From Arthrobacter sp. zg-Y20 (lineage in GTDB: Bacteria; Actinomycetota; Actinomycetes; Actinomycetales; Micrococcaceae): a stretch of 64,000 bases of DNA. The translations under genes and the position numbers were made by a program. The notes under the pieces were generated by a model that saw only the letters and a list, made by a program, of their open reading frames with translations, searched no databases and was not told the DNA's origin. The DNA is taken from the NCBI RefSeq assembly GCF_030142075.1, contig NZ_CP126241.1, forward strand, positions 1,550,001 to 1,614,000. Reading direction: 5' to 3'. This document shows, one piece after another, positions 8,476 to 16,023 of the stretch (position 1 is the first letter of the stretch; each line of letters begins with the position of its first letter).

Positions 8476-9468
8476 ATGCAGACGCCCTCCCTTCCCACAG
8501 TCCCAGGGCCGGAAACCGGTCTCCGCTGGCGCTCCATCGCAGCCGACGACGTCGATGCCTGGTATGCGCTAATCCGCCGGATGGCGGAGGCGGACAGACC
8601 GGGCTGGGTGGAGGACCGCCGGGACCTGGAGCAGGCACTGGAAACCGCCTCCGGGGACCCGGCGCTGGACACGCTGATTGGCCTGGACAAAGACGGGGCA
8701 GCACGCGCCTACGGGCGGATTGCGCTGAACCCGGGCTCCGAAACCGGGTCCGGGTTCGGCGGCGTGGATCCGCAGTGGCGCCGCCGCGGGATCGGCGCGG
8801 CCGTGTTCGGCTGGCAGGAAGCGCGCCTGCGGCAGCGGCTGCTCAGCGAGCACCGCAAGCACGGTGTGCTGCGGACCTATGCCGAGGAAGCCAACGCGTC
8901 GCACGTTGCCCTGCTGGAGTCCGCCGGCGCCCGTGTGGTGCGGTACTTCACGGAGATGAGCCGGCCGCTGCACACGGACCTGCCGGACGCCGAATTGCCG
9001 GCGGGCATGGAGTTCCAAACGTTCAGCGCCGCGAATTCCGACGCCATCCGCCGGGCGCATAATGAAGCGTTCAAGGACCACTGGGGCAGCGAGCCGCGCA
9101 ACAAGGAACGCTGGGCGTTCACCGTTGGGCATCCCGAGTTCCGTCCGGACTGGAGCTTCGCCGTGATCGATTCCGGCACCGGGGAAGTCGCTGCATACCA
9201 GCTGGCCAGCTTCGACCCGGAGAGCCAGTCCATCCACGGCTACAAAGAGGGCTACACCATGCTCCTTGGGGTGCGACGGAACTGGCGCGGACGCAAGCTG
9301 GCACCGGCCATGCTGGGCGAAGCCATGCGCCGGTTCCGCGACGGCGGGATGGACAACGCCGGACTGGGGGTGGACACCGAGAACCCCTCCGGCGCCCATG
9401 ACCTGTACGAAAGCCTTGGCTACCGTCCGACGCACCGCGAAGTGGTCTTCGACAAACCCGTGCTCTAA
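8476..9468 (+). CDS. Tandem GNAT-family N-acetyltransferase
   Basis: A 330-residue protein with two GNAT folds in series, an arrangement also seen in mycothiol synthase. Acetyl-CoA pyrophosphate-loop motifs are visible as DPQWRRRGIGAAVFGW in the first half (about residues 95-115) and VRRNWRGRKLAPAMLGEAM in the second (about 265-285). The start at 8476 is preceded by AGGGTGG; an out-of-frame ATG at 8472 is rejected. The substrate cannot be deduced. It follows cydDC by 28 bp on the same strand and could be cotranscribed, but no functional link is evident. Confidence 0.85.
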   Translation: MQTPSLPTVPGPETGLRWRSIAADDVDAWYALIRRMAEADRPGWVEDRRDLEQALETASGDPALDTLIGLDKDGAARAYGRIALNPGSETGSGFGGVDPQWRRRGIGAAVFGWQEARLRQRLLSEHRKHGVLRTYAEEANASHVALLESAGARVVRYFTEMSRPLHTDLPDAELPAGMEFQTFSAANSDAIRRAHNEAFKDHWGSEPRNKERWAFTVGHPEFRPDWSFAVIDSGTGEVAAYQLASFDPESQSIHGYKEGYTMLLGVRRNWRGRKLAPAMLGEAMRRFRDGGMDNAGLGVDTENPSGAHDLYESLGYRPTHREVVFDKPVL

Positions 9469-9484
9469 GACGTGCCCGTGCCCT

Positions 9485-10174
9485 CTAGGCCGGGGTGTGC
9501 TTCGGGGTTGTCTGGATCCATATCGCCTCGGCGGCGGGGAGGCCCAGTTCCATGGGACGCCCGCACGCTTCGATGGTGAGCGTTCCGGCGTAGGGCTGGC
9601 GCGCCAGGACGGTCAGCACCGTATCCAGGTGCAGTCCCAGTCCGGCGATATAGCGCAGCAGTTCCGGTTCGTTGTCTGACACGCGTGCCACCACGCCACG
9701 CGTCCCGGGCTCGCAGCGGCTGAGCCGCAGGGCATCCAATACCGGGAAACTGCCGTCGCGGGCGGGAATCGGGTCTCCATGGGGGTCGCGGACGGGGTGG
9801 CCGAGCCGGGCGGATAACGCGTCCACCATTTTGTCCGAAACCGCGTGCTCCAGGTGCTCGGCTTCGTCGTGGACTTCGTCCCACCGGTAGCCCAGGTACT
9901 CCACCAGGAACGTCTCGATCAGCCGGTGCCGCCGCACCATGCCCACGGCCGCCGTCTCGCCGGCAGCGGTCAGGGCAATGGAGCCGTAGCGCGCATGTGT
10001 GAGGAGCCCTTGGGCCGTAAGCTTTTTCACCGCTTCGGAGACGGACGACGGCGAAAACCCCATGTGGACTGACAACGCGGAGACCGTCAGGGGTTCGTCC
10101 GTCCACTCCTGTGCGGTCCAGATGACCTTCAGGTAATCCTGGGTAGCCGTGGAAAGTTCGCTGTGTGGTGCCAC
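9485..10174 (-). CDS. mntR: Manganese-responsive regulator MntR (DtxR family)
   Basis: A 229-residue DtxR/IdeR-type repressor: N-terminal winged helix (about 1-75), metal-binding/dimerisation domain (about 76-140) and a C-terminal SH3-like FeoA domain. At the metal site, Asp13 in QDYLK takes the place of DtxR Met10, and in HDEAEHLEH a Glu takes the place of DtxR Cys102. These are the substitutions found in manganese-specific MntR proteins, and the text closely resembles M. tuberculosis MntR (Rv2788) as I recall it. Family members bind Mn(II) and repress manganese uptake genes. The GTG start has AAGGTGG upstream. No mntH or mntABCD lies in the window. It is divergent from the copper operon, separated by about 115 bp. 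Confidence 0.88.
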   Translation of the reverse strand: MAPHSELSTATQDYLKVIWTAQEWTDEPLTVSALSVHMGFSPSSVSEAVKKLTAQGLLTHARYGSIALTAAGETAAVGMVRRHRLIETFLVEYLGYRWDEVHDEAEHLEHAVSDKMVDALSARLGHPVRDPHGDPIPARDGSFPVLDALRLSRCEPGTRGVVARVSDNEPELLRYIAGLGLHLDTVLTVLARQPYAGTLTIEACGRPMELGLPAAEAIWIQTTPKHTPA

Positions 10175-10218
10175 GGTCCCACCTTACTGGAAGGCCTGCA
10201 TGAAAAATGGCCCTCAAA

Positions 10219-10263
10219 TACCCCCAGGGGGTACTTGACCTATACCCCTTGGGGGTATACCTT
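10219..10263 (+). promoter_or_regulatory. CsoR-type operators and promoter of the copper operon
   Basis: Two GC-tract palindromes typical of CsoR sites precede csoR: a perfect 15-mer TACCCCCAGGGGGTA at 10219-10233, and TATACCCC-TTG-GGGGTATA at 10241-10259. Between them sits a -35 element TTGACC (10235-10240), and 17 bp further a -10 element TACCTT (10258-10263). The second operator fills the spacer, so bound repressor would block RNA polymerase directly. Confidence 0.8.
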
Positions 10264-10289
10264 GGTGGGGAAAGCGAGGGGAGAGAACC

Positions 10290-10655
10290 ATGACAGAAGC
10301 AACCGGACATGCCGTGCACACACCCGGGGCGGCAGCGGCAGGCGTTGCGGCGCCGGCCGCAGTGCACGGATACACCTCCGATAAAGCTGCGTACCTGCGC
10401 CGGCTGAAGCGGGTCGAGGGCCAGGTCCGCGGCATCGCCCGGATGGTGGAGGAAGACAAGTACTGCATAGACATCCTCACGCAGGTCGCCGCCATCAATA
10501 AGGCGCTGCATGCCGTCAGCCTGGGGCTGGTCCAGGATCACATGTCGCATTGCGTGGTGGATGCCGCGCAGGAAGCAGAGCGCACCGGCAACCCCGAACT
10601 CGTCCAGGCCAAGGTGCAGGAAGCAGCCGACGCGATCGGCCGGCTCCTGCGCTAG
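10290..10655 (+). CDS. csoR: Copper-sensing transcriptional repressor CsoR
   Basis: A 121-residue all-helical DUF156/CsoR repressor. The Cu(I) ligands are present as Cys59, His84 and Cys88 (DKYCIDIL and HMSHC), matching the C-H-C set of the M. tuberculosis founding member. Residues 1-27 are an Ala-rich extension before the first helix, so the protein is longer than minimal family members. Cu(I) binding releases the tetramer from GC-tract operators, and two such operators flank its own promoter. It is first in a csoR-copZ-copA operon and so is autoregulated. ATG start; the upstream GAGGGGAG serves as the ribosome site. Confidence 0.94.
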   Translation: MTEATGHAVHTPGAAAAGVAAPAAVHGYTSDKAAYLRRLKRVEGQVRGIARMVEEDKYCIDILTQVAAINKALHAVSLGLVQDHMSHCVVDAAQEAERTGNPELVQAKVQEAADAIGRLLR

Positions 10656-10690
10656 GGTCCGCCGAAGAATACCCAAGAAAGAAGAAGGAT

Positions 10691-10915
10691 ATGGAAACCA
10701 CCACACTGAACATCTCCGGTATGACCTGCGGCCACTGTGTAGCCTCCGTCACGGAAGAACTGAAAGCGCTCGACGGCGTCAGCGAGGTCTCCGTTGACCT
10801 GAACGCCGGCGGGGTCTCCACCGCCACCGTCACCTCCACCCGGAGGATGGCACCGGCGGAACTGGGCGAAGCGGTAGCCGAAGCGGGCTACATGGTCGTC
10901 GAAACCACGGCCTAG
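10691..10915 (+). CDS. copZ: CopZ-like copper chaperone (heavy-metal-associated domain)
   Basis: A 74-residue single HMA domain with the Cu(I)-binding GMTCGHC motif (Cys13, Cys16), beginning METTTLNISG. Longer in-frame starts exist upstream inside csoR, but the ATG at 10691 follows AGAAGGA closely and gives the standard domain length. Such chaperones carry Cu(I) through the cytoplasm to the exporting ATPase or to the sensor. It lies 35 bp after csoR and 75 bp before copA on the same strand. Confidence 0.92.
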   Translation: METTTLNISGMTCGHCVASVTEELKALDGVSEVSVDLNAGGVSTATVTSTRRMAPAELGEAVAEAGYMVVETTA

Positions 10916-10990
10916 GAGCCGTTCCCGGGCCCGGCCCAACGCTGGATCCGGCCCCGGACAGCCGGCAGTAAGCAACAGAAGGGAAGAACC

Positions 10991-13336
10991 ATGGACACCC
11001 AGGAACTGGTGAACAACAACGCCAGGGCCGTTGAGCTCGATATCCAGGGCATGACGTGCGCCTCCTGCGTGGCACGGGTGGAACGCAAGCTCGGCAAGAT
11101 CGAAGGCGTGGAAGCATCGGTTAACCTGCCGCTGGAAAGCGCGCGCGTAACGGCACCGGCTTCAGTGACGGACCAGCAGATCCTCGACGCGGTGAACTCT
11201 GCCGGTTACCAGGCACGGTTGAAGACCCGGGCCGGCAACTCCGCCGCGCATGGTGCGCATGCGGAGGGCAGCCACGCAGGCGAGGACCATCTGGCCCACG
11301 GCAGCCACGCAGGCGAGGACCATCTGGCCCACGGCGGCTCAGGCGAGGACCATATGTCCCACGGCGGGACCGCAGCACAGCTGCGTCCGCGGCTGATTGC
11401 CGCCGCCGTCCTCAGCGTGCCGATCCTGCTGATTTCCATGGTTCCGGCCCTGGCCTTCCCCAACTGGGGCTGGGTGGCCGCACTGCTGGCCCTGCCTGTG
11501 GTGACGTGGTCCGCGTGGCCCTTCCACCGGGCCGCGGCCATCAACGCCAGGCACCTGGCGTCCACCATGGATACCCTCGTGGCGATCGGCGTCGCGGCCT
11601 CGTATCTGTTCTCGGTGGGCGAGCTGCTGGCCGATCCGGGGCTGACCGCAGACCCGGGCATGGGCGCGGACCCGCACCTGTACTTCGAAGTGGCGTCGGT
11701 GGTGGTGACCTTCCTGCTGCTGGGCCGCTACCTGGAGGCCAACGCCAAGACCAAGGCATCGGACGCATTGAAATCGCTCCTGAGCCTAGGTGCCAAGGAC
11801 GCGACCGTGCTGCGCGGCGGAGAGGAAATCCGGATCCCGGCGGACCAGCTTGCCGTGGGCGACATTGCCGTAGTCCGGCCCGGGGAGAAAATCCCGGCCG
11901 ACGGTGTCGTGGTGGACGGCCGTTCCGCCGTTGATGCGTCCCTGATCACCGGCGAATCCCTGCCGGTGGAAGTGGACGTGGACAGCCCCGTTACCGGGGC
12001 GACCATTAATACTTCGGGCCGGCTGCTGGTCCGGGCCACCCGTGTGGGCAGCGAAACCACATTGGCGCAGATGGGCCGCCTGGTCAGCGATGCCCAGTCC
12101 GGCAAGGCGCCCATTGCGCGGCTCGCTGACCGGATCAGTGCAGTTTTTGTGCCGGTGGTGCTGGGCATTGCGGTGCTGACCTTCCTGCTCTGGCTGTTCT
12201 TCGCCGGTGACCTGCAGGCAGCGTTCGTGGCTGCGGTTGCCGTGCTCGTTATTGCATGCCCCTGTGCCCTGGGGCTGGCCACACCCGTGGGCCTGCTGAC
12301 CGGTACCGGGCGGGGTGCCCAGCTGGGCATCCTCATCAAGGGCCCGCAGGTGCTGGAAGACACCCGCACCGTGGACACCATCGTGCTGGACAAGACCGGA
12401 ACCATCACCACCGGCAAGCTGTCCGTGGCACGGGTCCGGCTCCTGGACAGTGCCCCCGCGGACCTGACGCAGGACGGGCTGCTGCGCCTGGCCGGCTCGG
12501 TGGAAGATGCCGGGGAGCATCCCATTGCCCGGGCCATCGCGGCCTCCGCCCGCTCCGGCCCGGGCACCGTCTCCGTCGCCGGATTCGATTCGGCTCCCGG
12601 CGGAGGGGTGCGCGGCACCGCTGACGGCCGCAGCGTTGTTGCCGGACGTCCGGCCTGGCTGGATGAGAACGGCGTCGACCTGCCCGACGGCGCGTATGCG
12701 GCACTGCGCCAGGAGCAGGCTGCCGGTTCGACGGCGGTGCTGGTGGCGGTGGACGGGCACGCGGCCGGCATCATCTCGCTGCAGGACACCCTGAAGGACG
12801 GCTCGGCGGCTGCCATTGCCAGGTTCCGCAGCCTGGGCCTGCGTCCGGTGCTGCTGACCGGTGACAACGCCGTGGTGGCGGCCCACGTGGCGGAACAGGT
12901 CGGCATTCCGGCGGAAGACGTCCTCGCGGACGTCCGCCCGGAAGGCAAGGTGGAGGCAGTCCGGCGGTTCCAGGACCAGGGACGTACCGTGGCCATGGCC
13001 GGCGACGGCGTGAACGACGCCGCGGCGCTGGCGCAGGCCGACCTCGGCATTGCCATGGGCACGGGCACCGACGTTGCCATGGAAGCGGCGGACCTGACCG
13101 TGATGGGCAGCGACCTGGGCCAGGTGGCCACCGCCATCGAGCTGTCCCGGCGTACGCTGGCGACCATCAAGACCAACCTGTTCTGGGCCTTCTTCTATAA
13201 CGCTGTGGGCATCCCGGTAGCGGCTTTCGGGCTGTTGAACCCGATGATTGCCGGAGCAGCGATGGCCGCCAGTTCGGTGCTGGTGGTGGGTAACTCGCTG
13301 CGGCTGCGCAGCTTCGGCAAACAGCACGCCCAGTAG
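10991..13336 (+). CDS. copA: Cu(I)-exporting P1B-type ATPase CopA
   Basis: A 781-residue copper efflux pump. Order: one N-terminal HMA domain (GMTCASC, Cys23/Cys26), a His-rich linker at about residues 80-122, membrane helices, actuator TGES, the transmembrane metal site CPC (Cys423-Pro-Cys425), the phosphorylation motif DKTGT (Asp467), and the hinge GDGVNDA near the end. The His-rich linker carries a 33-bp perfect tandem DNA repeat, so [11 protein letters not shown] is repeated, with a third degenerate unit. Third gene of the CsoR-controlled operon; ATG with AGAAGGGAAG upstream. A strong hairpin follows at 13355-13393. Confidence 0.96.
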   Translation: MDTQELVNNNARAVELDIQGMTCASCVARVERKLGKIEGVEASVNLPLESARVTAPASVTDQQILDAVNSAGYQARLKTRAGNSAAHGAHAEGSHAGEDHLAHGSHAGEDHLAHGGSGEDHMSHGGTAAQLRPRLIAAAVLSVPILLISMVPALAFPNWGWVAALLALPVVTWSAWPFHRAAAINARHLASTMDTLVAIGVAASYLFSVGELLADPGLTADPGMGADPHLYFEVASVVVTFLLLGRYLEANAKTKASDALKSLLSLGAKDATVLRGGEEIRIPADQLAVGDIAVVRPGEKIPADGVVVDGRSAVDASLITGESLPVEVDVDSPVTGATINTSGRLLVRATRVGSETTLAQMGRLVSDAQSGKAPIARLADRISAVFVPVVLGIAVLTFLLWLFFAGDLQAAFVAAVAVLVIACPCALGLATPVGLLTGTGRGAQLGILIKGPQVLEDTRTVDTIVLDKTGTITTGKLSVARVRLLDSAPADLTQDGLLRLAGSVEDAGEHPIARAIAASARSGPGTVSVAGFDSAPGGGVRGTADGRSVVAGRPAWLDENGVDLPDGAYAALRQEQAAGSTAVLVAVDGHAAGIISLQDTLKDGSAAAIARFRSLGLRPVLLTGDNAVVAAHVAEQVGIPAEDVLADVRPEGKVEAVRRFQDQGRTVAMAGDGVNDAAALAQADLGIAMGTGTDVAMEAADLTVMGSDLGQVATAIELSRRTLATIKTNLFWAFFYNAVGIPVAAFGLLNPMIAGAAMAASSVLVVGNSLRLRSFGKQHAQ
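11267..11332 (+). repeat. 33-bp perfect tandem repeat encoding the His-rich linker of CopA
   Basis: Two identical 33-bp units lie head to tail at 11267-11299 and 11300-11332, each encoding an 11-residue His-rich segment. A third, diverged unit follows to about 11359. Unit length is a multiple of three, so copy-number change would keep the frame. Confidence 0.9.
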
Positions 13337-13350
13337 GCTGCACGGCACAG

Positions 13351-13393
13351 AAAAAAGCGGCAGGCATGGTCCAACGGACCATGCCTGCCGCTT
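13351..13393 (-). terminator. Rho-independent terminator of parC, shared with copA
   Basis: An 18-bp perfect stem (13355-13372 with 13376-13393) has a three-base loop. A run of six A at 13351-13356 reads as T6 on the minus strand, making a classic terminator for parC. On the plus strand the stem lies 18 bp after copA but only a weak T-containing tail follows. Confidence 0.85.
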
Positions 13394-13450
13394 GGTTTGC
13401 GCGGTGCTTGTGTGGCTGTGCTTGGTGTGGCGGTGCCTTGTGTGCCGGGG

Positions 13451-15952
13451 CTAGCCTTGGCTGGGGCCGACGGCGTCCACTGCATTGGCCAGCGGCACCC
13501 CGGACCCGTCCCGGCGCCCGTGCTCGGTGGGCAGCGCCCGGGCTACGCCGTTGGCAGCAGCTGCCTTGGCTGGTCCGTGCCCGGCCCAGGCCACCACCAG
13601 AGCGTCTTCGCCCTTCAGGAAACGGTGCGCCCGGACACCGGCAGTAGCGCGGCCCTTGGCGGGGAATTCCTCGAACGGCGTCACCTTGACGGAGCCGCCG
13701 GGTGTGCCCGGCAGGGTTTCGGCGGCGGTGGACACCGTCACCACTACCGCATCGGGATCATCCGCGGCCACCACTCCGAAGTACACCACGGCGTCGTCGG
13801 CTGCCAGCTTGATGCCGGCCACGCCGCCGGCCGTGCGGCCCTGGGCACGGACGGCGGACGCCGGGAAGTGCAGCAGCTGCGCCGAACGGGTGATGAAGAC
13901 CAGTTCATCGGTCTCGTTCGCGGCCACCGCAGCACCTACCACCTCGTCCTTCGGCTTGAGCGTGACGGCTTCCCAATCGTCCCGGTTCAACGGGTAATCC
14001 GGGTTCACGCGCTTCACCACGCCGTTGCGGGTGCCCAGTGCCACTACTTCATTCAGCGGCACCAGGCCAACCAGTTTCTCGCCCTTGGCCAGGGTCATGA
14101 ACTCCTTCGCGGGAACCCCGCCGGCCAGGTTCGGCAGCCCGGCGGTGGAGGGCAGGGCCGGCAAATCCAGCACCTGCACGCGGATCATCCGGCCGCTGGA
14201 GGTCAGCGCGCCTATCTCGCCGCGCGCCGTGGTCTTCACCACGGAGCGGAAGACGTCGTGGCGCACCCGCTGGCCGCTTTCAGCCAGCGGGTCCTGGTCC
14301 GAGGTGCGGGCCACCTGGCCCGAGGTGGAGAGGATGGCCCAGCAGGGGTCGTCCGGGATTTCCAGCGGCAGGACGGCTTTGGCCCCCTTGCCGGTGGCGC
14401 CTGCAGCAGCGGCGGCGACGGCGGCGCCCTTCAGCGGGGAGGCAGCCTCGGATTCCAGCAGCACGGTGCGCCGCGGCGTGGCGTACTTGGCCGCTACCTC
14501 GCCCAGCTCGTCCGAGACCAGGGAACGCAGGAGCTCTTCAGAGCCCAGGATGGCTTCCAGCTCCTCGATGGCCTTGCGCAGCTCGTCCTGTTCCTTCTCC
14601 AACTCAATGCGGGAGTACTTGGTCAGCTGGCGCAGCCGCAGTTCCAGGATGTGGTTGGCCTGGATCTCCGTCAGGTCGTACACGGCCATCAGCCGCTGGC
14701 GGGCCTGAGCGGTCTCATCCGAGGACCGGATGATCTGGATGACTTCGTCAATGTCCACAATGGCGATCAGCAGGCCCTCGACCAGGTGCAGCCGGTCCTT
14801 CTTCCGGCCCAGCCGGTAAGCGGTCCGGCGGCGGACCACGCCGATGCGGTGGGCCACGTACACCTGCAGCAGCTCCACCAGGCCCAGGGTGCGCGGCTGG
14901 CCGTCCACCAGGGTCACGTTGTTGATGCCGAAGGAATCCTCCATGGGCGTGAACTTGTACAGCTGCGCCAGCACGGCATTGGGATTGAACCCGTTTTTCA
15001 GCTCGATCACCAGCCGCAGCCCGTGGCTGCGGTCCGTCAGGTCCACAATGTCGGAAATGCCCTGCAGCTTCTTGGACGTGACGGCGTCCTTGATTTTTTC
15101 GATGACCTTTTCCGGGCCCACCATGTACGGCAGTTCCGTCACCACCAGGCCGGTGCGGCGGGCGGTCAGCTGTTCCACTTCGACCTTGGCGCGGGTCTTG
15201 AAGGATCCGCGGCCCGTGGCGTAGGCATCCCGGATGCCCTCCAAGCCCACGATCCGTCCGCCGGAGGGCAGGTCGGGGCCGGGAATGAACCGCATCAGTT
15301 CATCCAGCCCGGCATCGGGATTGGCGATCAGGTGACGGGTGGCGGCAATGACTTCGCCCAGGTTGTGCGGGGCCATATTGGTGGCCATGCCCACGGCAAT
15401 GCCCGTGGCGCCGTTAACCAGCAGGTTCGGGAAGGCGGCGGGCAGCACTTCGGGCTGTTCCAGCTGGTTGTCGTAGTTGGGCACAAAGTCCACTACGTCT
15501 TCATCGAGGTGGTCCGTCATGGTCAGCGCGGGGGCCGCCAGCCGGGCCTCGGTGTACCGGGCGGCGGCAGGGCCGTCGTCGAGCGAACCGAAGTTGCCGT
15601 GCCCGTCGATCAGCGGCAGGCGCAGCGCCCAGTCCTGCGCCATGCGCACCATGGCGTCGTAAATGGCCGTGTCACCGTGCGGGTGCAGCTTGCCCATTAC
15701 CTCGCCCACCACGCGGGCGGACTTCACATGCCCGCGGTCCGGGCGCAGCCCCATGTCGGACATCATGTACAGGATGCGGCGCTGGACGGGCTTCAGCCCG
15801 TCCCGCGCATCCGGAAGGGCGCGCGAATAGATGACCGAGTAGGCGTATTCGAGGAACGAGCCTTCCATCTCGGTGGTGACATCAATATCGATGATGTTCT
15901 CGGCGATCACTTCGCCGGGTGCGGACTTGGAGACGGGTTGGCGCCGGGCCAT
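13451..15952 (-). CDS. parC: DNA topoisomerase IV subunit A (ParC)
   Basis: An 833-residue type IIA topoisomerase A subunit. The N-terminal winged-helix region includes [18 protein letters not shown]; the catalytic Tyr133 sits in [10 protein letters not shown]; a coiled-coil region follows; and the C-terminal third is a beta-pinwheel of repeated strands. It cleaves and religates DNA, and with ParE decatenates chromosomes. The C-terminal domain lacks an obvious QRRGGKG GyrA box, supporting ParC over GyrA. ATG start. It ends just before a strong minus-strand terminator and is divergent from the Pat-like gene across 71 bp of G-rich sequence. Confidence 0.93.
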   Translation of the reverse strand: MARRQPVSKSAPGEVIAENIIDIDVTTEMEGSFLEYAYSVIYSRALPDARDGLKPVQRRILYMMSDMGLRPDRGHVKSARVVGEVMGKLHPHGDTAIYDAMVRMAQDWALRLPLIDGHGNFGSLDDGPAAARYTEARLAAPALTMTDHLDEDVVDFVPNYDNQLEQPEVLPAAFPNLLVNGATGIAVGMATNMAPHNLGEVIAATRHLIANPDAGLDELMRFIPGPDLPSGGRIVGLEGIRDAYATGRGSFKTRAKVEVEQLTARRTGLVVTELPYMVGPEKVIEKIKDAVTSKKLQGISDIVDLTDRSHGLRLVIELKNGFNPNAVLAQLYKFTPMEDSFGINNVTLVDGQPRTLGLVELLQVYVAHRIGVVRRRTAYRLGRKKDRLHLVEGLLIAIVDIDEVIQIIRSSDETAQARQRLMAVYDLTEIQANHILELRLRQLTKYSRIELEKEQDELRKAIEELEAILGSEELLRSLVSDELGEVAAKYATPRRTVLLESEAASPLKGAAVAAAAAGATGKGAKAVLPLEIPDDPCWAILSTSGQVARTSDQDPLAESGQRVRHDVFRSVVKTTARGEIGALTSSGRMIRVQVLDLPALPSTAGLPNLAGGVPAKEFMTLAKGEKLVGLVPLNEVVALGTRNGVVKRVNPDYPLNRDDWEAVTLKPKDEVVGAAVAANETDELVFITRSAQLLHFPASAVRAQGRTAGGVAGIKLAADDAVVYFGVVAADDPDAVVVTVSTAAETLPGTPGGSVKVTPFEEFPAKGRATAGVRAHRFLKGEDALVVAWAGHGPAKAAAANGVARALPTEHGRRDGSGVPLANAVDAVGPSQG

Positions 15953-15976
15953 GCTGTGTCGAATCCTTGCAGTGGT

Positions 15977-16004
15977 AGGAGGTGGGTGGCAGGAGGTGGG
16001 TGGT
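15977..16004 (+). repeat. G-rich 14-bp tandem repeat between parC and the Pat-like gene
   Basis: AGGAGGTGGGTGG plus one base is repeated at 15977-15990 and 15991-16004 in the 71-bp divergent promoter region. The stretch has many G runs on the plus strand, and the repeats contain ribosome-site-like GGAGG. Confidence 0.8.
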
Positions 16005-16023
16005 TGGGGACTACTCTGAGTCT

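Noticed and set aside
11267-11359. CRISPR-like repeat array
   Set aside because: The units are contiguous without spacers, in frame inside copA, and encode His-rich protein.
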